A stretch of 64,000 nt of DNA, taken from NCBI GenBank assembly GCA_037443565.1, contig JBBIOB010000001.1:1-64000 (forward strand). The letters are read 5' to 3'. Of the stretch, positions 45,191 through 53,999 are shown one piece after another (position 1 is the first letter of the stretch; every line of letters starts with the position of its first letter). The notes beneath the pieces are model-generated. The model did no database searches, was not told the origin of the DNA, and worked only from the letters and a program-made list of their open reading frames with translations. The DNA is from Fervidifonticultor_A sp037443565. Its GTDB lineage: Bacteria > Sysuimicrobiota > Sysuimicrobiia > Sysuimicrobiales > Humicultoraceae. Position numbers and translations under genes: made by a program.

Positions 45191-46195
45191 GTGGCAACCG
45201 CCGTGGACCTGTCAACCACCTATCTCGGCCTGACGTTGCCGAGCCCGTTCATGCCGGGCGCGTCGCCCATGGTCGACAGCCTGGAGACGGTGAGACGCCT
45301 CGAGGACGCCGGCGCAGCAGCCATCGTGATGCACTCGCTCTTCGAGGAGCAGATCGTCCAGGAGCAGCTTGCGACGATCCAATATATGGAAGCGCCGGCC
45401 GAGTCGTTCGCGGAGGCCGTGTCCTATTTTCCGCGCCCGGGCGAGTTCGCGATGGGGCCCGAGCAGTACCTGATGCAGCTTGCGCGGATCAAACGGGCCG
45501 TGCGGATTCCGGTGGTTGCGTCGCTCAACGGCACCACCGTCGGCGGCTGGGTCGAGTATGCCCGCAGGATGCAGGAGGCGGGCGCCGACGCGCTGGAGCT
45601 CAACATCTACTACCTGGCCACCGATCCCCAGGAGCGGTCCGGGGATGTTGAACGCCGGACGCTCGACATCCTCCAGGCGGTCAAGCAGACCGTCGCAATC
45701 CCCGTGGCGGTGAAACTCTCACCGTTCTTCTCGTCGCTGGCGCACCTGGCCGGCCAGCTCGATCAGACCGGTGCCGACGGGCTGGTGCTCTTCAACCGCT
45801 TCTATCAGCCCGAGATCGACACCGAGCAGCTCGAGGTTGTCCCGCACCTGGAGCTCTCGACGAGCAGCGAGCTGCTGCTGCGCATCCGGTGGCTGGCGGT
45901 GCTGCGCGATCGGGTGCGCGCGTCGCTGGCGGTGACCGGCGGTGTGCACACGGCCACAGACGCGATCAAGGCGATCATGGCCGGCGCGGATGTGGTCCAG
46001 ATGGTATCCGCGCTACTGCGCCACGGTCCCCACTATCTCCGAACCGTCCGGCAGGAGCTCGAGGCCTGGATGCAGGAGCACGAATACGAGTCGTTGGCGC
46101 AGATGCGCGGCAGCATGAGCCACGCGCGTTCGCCAGACCCCGCGGCGTTTGAGCGGGCCAACTACATCCGCGTCCTTCAGGGATGGAAGATGTAG
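45191..46195 (+). CDS. Dihydroorotate dehydrogenase-like flavoprotein
   Basis: 334 residues. TIM-barrel FMN domain of the DHODH type: LSTTYLGLTLPSPFMPGASP, IPVVASLNGTTVGGWVEYAR, ADALELNIYYLATD, IPVAVKLSPFFSSLAH, LAVTGGVHTATDAIKAIMAG (FMN phosphate site). Proteins of this subgroup are regularly encoded directly after nifJ, as here (6-bp gap, GTG start), so it may channel electrons to or from the ferredoxin oxidoreductase rather than make pyrimidines. The catalytic base position (Cys/Ser) is not obvious: the family loop reads LFNRFYQPEID. Confidence 0.85.
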   Translation: MATAVDLSTTYLGLTLPSPFMPGASPMVDSLETVRRLEDAGAAAIVMHSLFEEQIVQEQLATIQYMEAPAESFAEAVSYFPRPGEFAMGPEQYLMQLARIKRAVRIPVVASLNGTTVGGWVEYARRMQEAGADALELNIYYLATDPQERSGDVERRTLDILQAVKQTVAIPVAVKLSPFFSSLAHLAGQLDQTGADGLVLFNRFYQPEIDTEQLEVVPHLELSTSSELLLRIRWLAVLRDRVRASLAVTGGVHTATDAIKAIMAGADVVQMVSALLRHGPHYLRTVRQELEAWMQEHEYESLAQMRGSMSHARSPDPAAFERANYIRVLQGWKM

Positions 46196-47424
46196 GATCG
46201 GGGCCTGGCGGACCGGTGCGGCCGCCGGGCGTCGTCACGCCCGCGTTTCTCACCCTGCTCGGGGCTTCGTTCGTCGCCATCTCCAGCTTTCAGCTGCTCA
46301 CTGCCAGCCTGCCGCTGTACGCCGTCCGACTAGGAGCCGACGACGCGGTGCTCGGCCTGATGGGCGGGGTCATCGCCGTCATGTCGCTGGTGGCGCGGCC
46401 GTGGGTTGGATGGTGGCTGGATGCAGGGGGGACGGTGCTGGCCCTGCAGGCCGGCATCCTGATGTTCGCCCTGGCGGCGATGGGCTACTGGCTCACCGCG
46501 TCTGTCGGCATGATCCTGGTCTTCCGCGGCCTCACAGGCGTCGGCATTGCGCTGTTCTCCACGGCCGGCCAGACCCTGACGACCGCACTGTCGCCGCCCG
46601 AGCGCCGGGGCGAGGCGCTGAGCCTGTATGCGCTCGCGCTGCCGGTCGCGCAGATCCTGGCGCCGCCCGCCGGGGTCGCGGTGGCGCGGCGATTCACCGA
46701 CGGGACGCTGTTCGCGGTCTGCATCGCCACCGGCCTCGTGGCCATCGGGCTGGCGTCGCGGTTGTGGCGGCACCCGGGCGTTCCGGTCCACCGCGGTCCC
46801 GGGGCTGTCGGAGGCCGCCGTCCCATCCTCTTCAACCGTCGCGTGTGGCTGCCCGGTCTCTGGATGGCGGCGCTGATGGTGCCGTTTGGCGCGAACATCG
46901 GGCTCCTGGCCGTGCACGCGTCGCGCCGGGGCCTGTCGAACCCCGGCCTGGTCTTCACCGCCATGGCCCTCGGGTTGATCGCGGTGCTCCTGACCGCGGG
47001 ACGCGCCTCAGATCGGGTGGGTCGCGCCAGCATGACGATCGCGGGCATGGCCGCCGCCGCGCTCGGCATGTGGGCCACCGCGGCATTCTCAGGATGGGCC
47101 CTCGTGCTCGCGGGTGCCCTCTCCGGCATCGGTTTCGGCCTGGCGCAGCCGGCGCTGCTGGCGAGCGCGGTGGACCTGGTGCCCGTCGACCAGCGCGGCA
47201 GCGCGCTCGCCACCACGGGGATCTTCCTGGAGATCGGGATCGGGCTGGGGGCCATAGGCGGCGGGGTGGTCGGTCGGGCGCTCGGCCTGGGCGTGATGTT
47301 CGGGCTGGCGGGCATCCCCGCAGCGCTCGGCGCGGTGCTGGCCTGGGTCGCTGGCCATAGGGGCGGACGCCCGGGTGGGCGTGGTGCCGCGCATGATCTT
47401 GCCGCACACAGGGAAGGACCCTGA
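46183..47424 (+). CDS. MFS transporter
   Basis: 413 residues, 12 helices, of the YfcJ/YhhS-like MFS type: LLGASFVAISSFQLLTASLP, LPLYAVRLGADDAVLGLMGG, LVARPWVGWWLDAGG, GVGIALFSTAGQTLTTALSP. Starts 13 bp inside the end of the DHODH-like gene, so it belongs to the nifJ operon. Substrate not recognisable. Confidence 0.8.
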   Translation: MEDVGSGPGGPVRPPGVVTPAFLTLLGASFVAISSFQLLTASLPLYAVRLGADDAVLGLMGGVIAVMSLVARPWVGWWLDAGGTVLALQAGILMFALAAMGYWLTASVGMILVFRGLTGVGIALFSTAGQTLTTALSPPERRGEALSLYALALPVAQILAPPAGVAVARRFTDGTLFAVCIATGLVAIGLASRLWRHPGVPVHRGPGAVGGRRPILFNRRVWLPGLWMAALMVPFGANIGLLAVHASRRGLSNPGLVFTAMALGLIAVLLTAGRASDRVGRASMTIAGMAAAALGMWATAAFSGWALVLAGALSGIGFGLAQPALLASAVDLVPVDQRGSALATTGIFLEIGIGLGAIGGGVVGRALGLGVMFGLAGIPAALGAVLAWVAGHRGGRPGGRGAAHDLAAHREGP

Positions 47425-47507
47425 TGCCGGTGAGACTGATCAGAAGGGCGGATCTACAGGTGAGGCTCGTCCGCGGTGATGACCTTCCGTGCTTCCACGC
47501 AATGAGA

Positions 47508-47849
47508 TCATCCACCGGAGAGCCGGTCCGTCTTCGCCGCCATGATGAAGTCGTTGCGGTGGAGCCCGCGGATCTTGTGCGTCCACCAGGTGACCGTCAC
47601 CCGGCCCCACTCCGTGAGGATCGCCGGATGGTGCCCCTCTTCCTCGGCCGCGGTGCCCACGGCCTGGGTGAACGCCAGCGCCTCTGCGAAGTTGCGGAGC
47701 TTGAAGGTCCGCTCCAGCCGCTTGATGCCGTCGCGCTCGAGGATCTGCCAGTCGGGCACGTGCGGGTGGAGCTCGGCAATCTCGGCGTCGGTGACCGTGG
47801 GCTCACCGACGCGACACGCGGTGCACTTCATCTGGACCAACGACTCCAT
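47508..47849 (-). CDS. phhB: Pterin-4a-carbinolamine dehydratase
   Basis: 113 residues. Recycles 4a-hydroxytetrahydrobiopterin after aromatic amino-acid hydroxylation, or acts in molybdopterin-related metabolism. Motif EEEGHHPAILTEWGRVTVTW contains the catalytic HH(P) and the later His in WWTHKIRGLHRNDFIMA. ATG 47849 (MESLVQMKCTAC) is 16 nt after the guaB stop on the same strand. The N-terminal CTAC is an addition seen in some homologues. No aromatic amino-acid hydroxylase gene is in the window. Confidence 0.85.
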   Translation of the reverse strand: MESLVQMKCTACRVGEPTVTDAEIAELHPHVPDWQILERDGIKRLERTFKLRNFAEALAFTQAVGTAAEEEGHHPAILTEWGRVTVTWWTHKIRGLHRNDFIMAAKTDRLSGG

Positions 47850-47865
47850 GGCCGTCCCCCCGTGT

Positions 47866-49308
47866 TCAGGCCGGCTCGATGTCATGCGGCAGGCTCTCCT
47901 TCATTCCGGCCGGCGTGATCCGGATGAACTCCGCGCGTTCCTGCAGATCCGCCACCGTCCTGGCTCCACAATAGCTCATGCCCGACCGCAGCCCTCCGAC
48001 CAGCTGCGCCAGCACGTCGGTCGCCCTGCCGCGGTAGGGCACCGACGCCTCGACGCCCTCGGCGACGATCTGGCTGAGGTCCTCGTCCTCGACCGGAGCG
48101 TCCAGCGACTGCCGCCGGGCCGCGGCCCACAGGCTCGCCATGCCGCGGTAGCTCTTGTACTGCCGGCCGTTGCGGATGATGAGCGCGCCCGGGCTCTCCT
48201 CGGTGCCGGCCAGCAGGTTGCCCAGCATCACCGTGCTGGCACCCGCGGCCAGCGCCTTGGTCATGTCGCCCGAGTTGCGGATGCCGCCGTCGCCGATGAG
48301 CGGCACGCCGCTGCCGGCGGCTGCCGCGGCCGCGTCCATGATCGCGGTGAGCTGCGGCACGCCGGCGCCGGTCACGATGCGCGTCGTGCAGGTCGACCCC
48401 GGCCCCACGCCGACCTTGACCGCGTCGGCTCCACGCTCGATCAGGTCGCGCGTTCCCTCGGCCGTGGCCACGTTGCCGGCCACCAGGTCCACGTCCGGGA
48501 ACCGCTCGCGCAATCGCTCGAGCGCCCGCAACGCCGGCTCGGTGTGCCCATGCGCGACGTCGAGGACCAGGGCGTCCACCTCTTCGGCCACCAGCGCCTC
48601 GGCACGCTCGAGGTAGTCGCCTCGAATGCCGACGGCGGCGCCGACCCGCAGGCGGCCTTTGGCATCCTTGGTAGCCTCCGGGTGCTTCAGCCGGCTTTGG
48701 ATGTCGCGGCTCGTGATCAGTCCCTGCAGCCGTCCTGCGCTATCCACCAGCGGCAGCTTCTCGATGCGGTGCTCGTGCAGCACGCGCCGGGCTTCTTCGA
48801 GCCCGGTCCCCGGAGGCGCCGTCACCAGCCGCTCGCGTGGAGTCATCACCGAGGCCACCGGTTTGTCCGGGTTGTCGGCGAACAGCAGGTCGCGGGCCGT
48901 CACCAGGCCCAGGAGGCGCTCGTCGCCGTCGACGATCAGGATCCCCGCGGAGCCGTGCTCTTCCATGAACTGCAGCGCGTCGCGAACCGTGCGGTTGGCC
49001 GCGAAGATGTAGGGGTGCTCGATGATGATGCTCTCGGCCCGTTTCACGCGCCGCACTTCAGTCACCTGCTGCGTGACCGTCAGGAAACGGTGGATGATGC
49101 CGATCCCGCCACCGCGTGCCATCGCGATCGCCATCTCGCCCTCGGTCACGGCGTCCATGTTGGCGCTCACAATGGGGATGGCGACCTCGATGTGCCGGGT
49201 GAAGCGGCTCCGCGTGTCCACCTGCGAGCGGCTCGTGACGTCCGATCGCTTCGGGACGAGCAGGACATCGTCGAACGTCAGGCCCAACCTGATCGGGTGT
49301 TCGGACAT
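47866..49308 (-). CDS. guaB: IMP dehydrogenase
   Basis: 480 residues; NAD-dependent oxidation of IMP to XMP, the committed step to guanine nucleotides. LGLTFDDVLLVPKRSDV opens the TIM barrel; two CBS domains occupy about residues 90-205 (VASVMTPRERLVTAPPGTGL, LEEARRVLHEHRIEKLPLVD). The catalytic loop GVGPGSTCTTRIVTGAGVPQ holds the active Cys; IGDGGIRNSGDMTKALAAGA binds phosphate; YRGMASLWA follows. ATG 49308 (MSEHPIRLG) is the family-like start. The flap segment VEASVPYRG is present. Co-directional with phhB. Confidence 0.95.
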   Translation of the reverse strand: MSEHPIRLGLTFDDVLLVPKRSDVTSRSQVDTRSRFTRHIEVAIPIVSANMDAVTEGEMAIAMARGGGIGIIHRFLTVTQQVTEVRRVKRAESIIIEHPYIFAANRTVRDALQFMEEHGSAGILIVDGDERLLGLVTARDLLFADNPDKPVASVMTPRERLVTAPPGTGLEEARRVLHEHRIEKLPLVDSAGRLQGLITSRDIQSRLKHPEATKDAKGRLRVGAAVGIRGDYLERAEALVAEEVDALVLDVAHGHTEPALRALERLRERFPDVDLVAGNVATAEGTRDLIERGADAVKVGVGPGSTCTTRIVTGAGVPQLTAIMDAAAAAAGSGVPLIGDGGIRNSGDMTKALAAGASTVMLGNLLAGTEESPGALIIRNGRQYKSYRGMASLWAAARRQSLDAPVEDEDLSQIVAEGVEASVPYRGRATDVLAQLVGGLRSGMSYCGARTVADLQERAEFIRITPAGMKESLPHDIEPA

Positions 49309-49464
49309 CTCTTTGACTCCCGGGAGGTCACGACAGACTCCCAACCTCTCATTATGACGTGAAGCGGTCGCAAATTCGACAACGCGTCGAATCCACCGGC
49401 TATGCCGTGAGCCACGCTGACCGCTGAGGCATCGACCGCCCCCGTACGCGCGCCCTGCGGGGGC

Positions 49465-51012
49465 TCATGGACGGGGCGAGCCCGGGGGGTTCCTGATTCC
49501 TACGGCGTTGATCGCCGCGCCCGCCGCCAGCAGGCCCGCGCTGATCCACATCGCCAGGCGAAAGGCATCGGTGGACGCGCCGCGCGCGGCGGCCACCTGC
49601 GCGTCGGGGACCCCGGACGCAGGCCGGTTGAGGGGTGCGATCCGCGCGCGGACCTCGGCGTCGCGCGGGTTCATGCCCGGCACGCGCCCGGCCAGATCCG
49701 CGTAGAAGCTCGCGGTGACGGCCACGAAGATGACCGCGCCCGCCAGTTGCGGGCCGATGCGCGAGATGGCGTTGTTGATCGCCGACGCCACGCCCGAGTG
49801 GCGCACCGGCACCGAGGTCATCAGACAGGTCGTGAGCGGCGCGACCATCACGGTCAGCCCCACGCCGAAGATCACGAAGGCCGGCAGGAAATCGCGCAGA
49901 TAGCCCACCGGTGGCACCAGGCTCACCCAAGCCTCCGGCCGGAAGACCCACGCGCCGCTGGTCTCGGGCACGCGGGTCAGCCAGAGGACCCCGAGCGCCA
50001 TGATCGCCGGCCCGGCGGCCATGAACCACCGCGGACCGTGGCGGCCGGCCAGCGCGCCGAACCGCGCTGAGAAGAAGACCAGCAGCAGGGTGCTCGGCAG
50101 CGCGACCAGGCCTGCGGCCGCGGCGTTGTATCCGATCGTGCCCTGCGTGAACAGCGGCACATAGTACAGGAACACGTACAGCGCGCCGTAGATGACGAAT
50201 GTCGACAGGTTCGTGACGGTGAAGTTGCGCGACCGGAAGAGGTCCAGCGGCACCAGGGGATGGCGCGAGCGCTTCATCAGGAACGGGAAGACGACGACGG
50301 CTGCAGCGCCCGCGGCTAGGGCCACGTAGGCCAGCGCATCGCTCCAGTTGCGCTGCTGGCCGTAGATCGCCCCGAACGCCAGGCCGCCGACGGCGACGGC
50401 CACCACGGCCGCGCCGGTCCAGTCGAACATGCCCACGGACTGCTCGTCGCGGCTCTCCTCGACGTGGGCCAGCGTCGCCCAGACGCCGAAGGCCACGAGC
50501 GGCGCGTTGATCAGGAACACCGCCCGCCATGAGACGGTGTCGACGAGCACACCACCGAGCACCGGTCCCAGAATCGTAGTCGCGCTCGACGCGCCGGCCC
50601 ACAGGCCGAAGGCGCGCCCCTGGGCCTCGCCCTCGAACGCGGCGGTGATGAGAGCCAGCGACCCGGGCACGAGCAGCGCGCCGGTCGCGCCCTGCAGCAC
50701 GCGGAAGACGACCAGCAGCTCCATCGTCGGCGCCAGACCGCACAGGACCGAGGTGGCGCCGAAGCCCGCGAGTCCGATCGCGAACATCCGGCGCCGGCCG
50801 TAGTAGTCGTTGAGCGCGCCGGCTAGGATCAGCAGCGCGCTCAGCGTCAGCAGGTAGCCGTTGTAGACGTACGACTGCCCCTCGAGCACGCCGAACAGCG
50901 TGGTCGGGAGGTCCATGCCGATGCGCGGGAGGGCGACGTTCACCACGGTCGAGTCGAGGAAGACGATCCCCGATCCCAGAATGGCCGCGAGCAGCGTCCA
51001 GCGGTTGCGCAT
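49465..51012 (-). CDS. MFS transporter, DHA2 (EmrB/QacA) 14-TM type
   Basis: 515 residues, 14 helices. LDSTVVNVALPRIGMDL is the DHA2 motif D1; GALNDYYGRRRMFAIGLAGF motif A; LVVFRVLQGATGALLVPGSL motif B; GLWAGASSATTILGPVLGGV motif C, which marks proton-drug antiporters. The extracytoplasmic loop near the C-terminus is long. Divergent from lhgO with 91 bp between the start codons. Predicted multidrug exporter. Confidence 0.85.
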   Translation of the reverse strand: MRNRWTLLAAILGSGIVFLDSTVVNVALPRIGMDLPTTLFGVLEGQSYVYNGYLLTLSALLILAGALNDYYGRRRMFAIGLAGFGATSVLCGLAPTMELLVVFRVLQGATGALLVPGSLALITAAFEGEAQGRAFGLWAGASSATTILGPVLGGVLVDTVSWRAVFLINAPLVAFGVWATLAHVEESRDEQSVGMFDWTGAAVVAVAVGGLAFGAIYGQQRNWSDALAYVALAAGAAAVVVFPFLMKRSRHPLVPLDLFRSRNFTVTNLSTFVIYGALYVFLYYVPLFTQGTIGYNAAAAGLVALPSTLLLVFFSARFGALAGRHGPRWFMAAGPAIMALGVLWLTRVPETSGAWVFRPEAWVSLVPPVGYLRDFLPAFVIFGVGLTVMVAPLTTCLMTSVPVRHSGVASAINNAISRIGPQLAGAVIFVAVTASFYADLAGRVPGMNPRDAEVRARIAPLNRPASGVPDAQVAAARGASTDAFRLAMWISAGLLAAGAAINAVGIRNPPGSPRP

Positions 51013-51103
51013 CGCCGAATCCACCTGATCGGGAGGGGTTCGAGGCCGTCCGGGCGCCGCCCTGCGCAAGAGGGGGCGGCATCCTCTGACCGAACTCGAC
51101 AGT

Positions 51104-52345
51104 ATGGACCATCAGACCCACGACATCGCGATCATCGGCGCCGGAATCGTCGGGCTTGCTACCACGCTCGCCCTCGCCTCGCGCCACCCCGACCGCTCGC
51201 TGATCGTTCTTGAGAAGGAGGCCGAACCCGGCCTGCACCAGACCGGGCACAACAGCGGCGTGCTGCACTCGGGCATCTACTACAAGCCGGGGTCGCACAA
51301 GGCGCGGTTGTGCATCGCGGGCGCCCGGCTCATGCGCGAGTTCTGCGCGGAGAACGGCATCCCCGTCTTGGATACCGGCAAGGTCATCGTCGCGACCGAC
51401 GAGCGCGAGCTCCCCCGGCTTGACGAGCTGTATCACCGGGGCACGGTCAATGGCGTCCCCGGACTGACGATGATCGGCCCCGAGCGCCTCCGCGAGATCG
51501 AGCCTCACGCTGCCGGCGTGCGGGCGATCCACTCGCCGCACACCGCCAGCGTGGATTTCCGAGCCGTGGCCCGGGCCATGTCGGACCGGGCGCGACATGG
51601 CGGGGTCACGATCGCGACCGCGGCGCCGGTCACCGCGGTCACGCGCCGGGGTGACGAACTGATCATCCGCGTCGGCGGCGCCGAGGTGCGAGCCAGGTAC
51701 ATGATCAACTGTGCGGGCCTCTACGCCGATGTTGTGGCTCGCCTGGCGGGCGCGACGCCGGACGTGCGCATCATCCCATTCCGCGGCGAATACTACCTGC
51801 TTCGGCCGGAGCGCCGCGATCTCGTGCGCGGCCTGATCTACCCGGTACCCGACCCCGAGTTCCCGTTCCTAGGCGTGCATTTCACCCGCACGGTGCACGG
51901 GGACGTCGAGGCCGGTCCCAACGCGGTGCTGGCCTTTGCCCGCGAGGGCTACTCGTGGGGCCGCGTCCATCCCGGCGAGTTGTTGGCCACGCTGACCTAC
52001 GCGGGGCTGTGGCGCCTGGCGAAGCGGTACTGGCGCACCGGGATCTACGAGGTCTGGCGATCACTGGTGAAGGCCGAGTTCGTGCGGGCGCTGCGGCGCC
52101 TGGTCCCGGATCTGCGTCCCGACGACGTGACGCGTGGCGGGGCGGGCGTCCGGGCGCAGGCGCTCACGGCCGATGGGCTGCTCGTGGACGACTTCCGGAT
52201 CGCGGAGAGCGACCGGGCCATTCACGTGCTGAACGCCCCATCCCCGGCGGCTACGGCGTCGCTCGCAATCGGCGGGCACATCGCCGAACTGGCCGGCGAA
52301 AAGTTTGGGCTGGGATCAGTCCACCAGAAAGCCCGCAAGGCGTGA
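51104..52345 (+). CDS. lhgO: L-2-hydroxyglutarate oxidase
   Basis: 413 residues, membrane-associated FAD enzyme of the DAO family that oxidises L-2-hydroxyglutarate to 2-oxoglutarate and reduces quinone. Rossmann motif DIAIIGAGIVGLATTLAL, then the LhgO signature EAEPGLHQTGHNSGVLHSGI and YYKPGSHKARLC. IPFRGEYYLLRPERRDLVRG and HFTRTVHGDVEAGPNAVLAF are also typical. It starts at ATG 51104. Confidence 0.9.
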   Translation: MDHQTHDIAIIGAGIVGLATTLALASRHPDRSLIVLEKEAEPGLHQTGHNSGVLHSGIYYKPGSHKARLCIAGARLMREFCAENGIPVLDTGKVIVATDERELPRLDELYHRGTVNGVPGLTMIGPERLREIEPHAAGVRAIHSPHTASVDFRAVARAMSDRARHGGVTIATAAPVTAVTRRGDELIIRVGGAEVRARYMINCAGLYADVVARLAGATPDVRIIPFRGEYYLLRPERRDLVRGLIYPVPDPEFPFLGVHFTRTVHGDVEAGPNAVLAFAREGYSWGRVHPGELLATLTYAGLWRLAKRYWRTGIYEVWRSLVKAEFVRALRRLVPDLRPDDVTRGGAGVRAQALTADGLLVDDFRIAESDRAIHVLNAPSPAATASLAIGGHIAELAGEKFGLGSVHQKARKA

Positions 52346-52353
52346 GAGTGAGA

Positions 52354-53175
52354 CTAGAGATCGAGAATCGCGCCGGGTGCGGCCGCCTCGGATAGCAGCC
52401 TCACCGCGCTGTGCACCACACGGCGCTGGCCCTCAACGTCCCCGACCCGCCCTACCGTGCGGCCCAGCGGGTTCGGGGTGACCACCGTACGAGGCACCTT
52501 CAGGTTGCCCGCATGATGGCGAAAAGCACGGATGTAGATCGCGACGGTTGAAATGCCGCTCTCTTCTAAGACTCTCGCGGTGTGTCCCACGGACACATGG
52601 CAGACGGGTCAGGCCGCGACCAGGAGCGCGGCGTCCACCCCCTGGTCCTTGATACCCCGCGCCCACCGCGGAGCGTATTCCTTCAGTAGCCGGAGCTGTG
52701 ACGTCGCACCGACGAAGGAATATGCCTCTTCCGCCAGATGACCTATGATGCCTTCCGCCTCAAGCGCGTTGAGGCGGTCAATGGGGAAGACCACGTTGTG
52801 GTCGCGCTGAGCTCCACGAATGTCGTAGCCTGGATGGCGGACACGCAGCCGGTGCTGCGGTGTGTTCTTGGGGATGGTCACCAGCACGGGATCGCTGCGG
52901 AGGAACTCTTGAATGCGCGGGACCGCTTCTTCCTGGGTCGGACCGCTCGTCCCCAAAGGGTCGTGGCCTTCGATGAACAGCCCCCCCGTGGAGATCAGAG
53001 TGAGTCGAGCCTGGCTCAAGGGCCTCGCCAGCGGGGTCCAGGGAGTGCTGTCGTTCAAACGTCTCGTCTTCGAGCATGCCGGTGGGCAGGAGGTCACGCT
53101 GCCCGGCCTCTGCGACCGCGCGATGGTACCGGTACCGGCCCGGGCATATTGAGTACGCCCGTACGTGGCCGGCAT
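52354..53175 (-). CDS. GrdB-like selenoprotein read through an in-frame UGA
   Basis: Two minus-strand reading pieces are in the same frame and are separated only by a TGA at 52611-52609. Before it: TPWTPLARPLSQARLTLIST, HPGYDIRGAQRDHNVVFPID, EEAYSFVGATSQLRLLKEYA, GVDAALLVAA. After it: PVCHVSVGHTARVLEESGIS, TVAIYIRAFRHHAGNLKVPR, PLGRTVGRVGDVEGQRRVV. The TGA thus falls in UPVC, the UxxC redox motif of the glycine/sarcosine/betaine-reductase selenoprotein B family, whose other members have U or C there. A SECIS-like hairpin follows. The start is uncertain: homology is clear from about 53049. A neighbouring frame upstream (GMLEDETFERQH) also looks coding, so a frameshift near 53045 is possible. 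Likely a thiol/selenol reductase; substrate unknown. Confidence 0.75.
52581..52597 (-). promoter_or_regulatory. SECIS-like hairpin after the UGA codon
   Basis: On the minus strand UGUGUCC-GUG-GGACACA forms a perfect 7-bp stem with a 3-nt loop beginning with G. It starts 11 nt after the UGA, placing the loop 18 nt downstream, within the 16-37 nt window and with the loop G known for bacterial SECIS elements. Confidence 0.6.
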
Positions 53176-53282
53176 GGCGGCCCCTCGGTATGGTGAGCAT
53201 GCATCCGATCGGACCAGCAGGACATCGAGCAAGACGCACCGCCCACGCGGCGGTGACCACATCGCACAAGGAGGGGGAGACA

Positions 53283-53555
53283 ATGCGGTACGTGTTCATG
53301 CTCGTGGCAGTGGTGGCGTTGCTCAGTGTAGCAGCGCCGGTGTTCGCAACCGAGGGGCCCCAGAACTTCGACCAGCCTGCCCCGTTCACGCTAGTCCTGG
53401 TCCCGTTTGGCAGCGCGAGGGCGACGTACGTGGACCGGTTGGTCGACCGGGTTGAGGTGTCGGATATCTTCCCCGCGGCGGCGATCGTGCGCAACGACAC
53501 GGCGATCGTGTCGTCCCCGACCGAGTACGAGAGGGTCGAGCACATCAATCGCTAG
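53283..53555 (+). CDS. Small secreted protein of unknown function
   Basis: 90 residues with a signal peptide (MRYVFMLVAVVALLSVAAPV, likely cleavage after VFA) and a short mature part FTLVLVPFGSARATYVDRLV ... VRNDTAIVSSPTEYERVEHI. No family recognised. ATG 53283 has a strong ribosome site (AGGAGGGGGAG, 5 nt spacing), which makes it a real gene. Divergent from the selenoprotein gene and followed by a hairpin. Confidence 0.65.
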   Translation: MRYVFMLVAVVALLSVAAPVFATEGPQNFDQPAPFTLVLVPFGSARATYVDRLVDRVEVSDIFPAAAIVRNDTAIVSSPTEYERVEHINR

Positions 53556-53568
53556 GCCACACGCGCAC

Positions 53569-53613
53569 GGTGCTGGGGAGGACGAGCCAACCCCGTCCTT
53601 CCCAGCCCGCACC
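53569..53613 (+). terminator. Imperfect hairpin after the secreted-protein gene
   Basis: GGTGC...TGGGGAGGACG pairs with CGTCCTTCCCAGCCCGCACC across an 8-10 nt loop, 14 bp after the stop. Some mismatches; no T-tract. Confidence 0.4.
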
Positions 53614-53999
53614 GCCACCCCGCGCTACAGCCCGCTGCGTCCGAGCGAGGTCGAATCAGTTGGACGGGCCAACGGGAATCGGGAGGTGGGCGTCTCCTCG
53701 ATCCTCCCGTTCTCCCCAAGGCAAGCGCCACGGAGCGCGACACCCCCAGTTGCTCAGGGCAGGGAAAGGGCGTCCTGTAAGCAAGCACACAGTCCGCAGA
53801 ACAGCGCGGTCCGTACAATTCCCTTGGGGTCCCAGGGCGTGATCCGCCGGCCGTCGTAGACGCGGATACCGACCAGATCCTTGGGGTGCGTCATTCTGGG
53901 AGTCGAGGGTTTAGGACTCAGGGCAGGCCGGGCCTGCGAACGAGCGTACTCAAAGGGCGCGGCCGAGTACCGGGACCGCGGTACCGGAAGGCGGAGGGG
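53614..53999. other. About 390 bp with no confident gene
   Basis: A 46-codon minus-strand frame (53894-53754) reads MTHPKDLVGIRVYDGRRITP and ends ALSLP. It has a protein-like composition but no ribosome site and no family I recognise; it may be a very small gene or a remnant. Nothing else was seen here. Confidence 0.3.
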
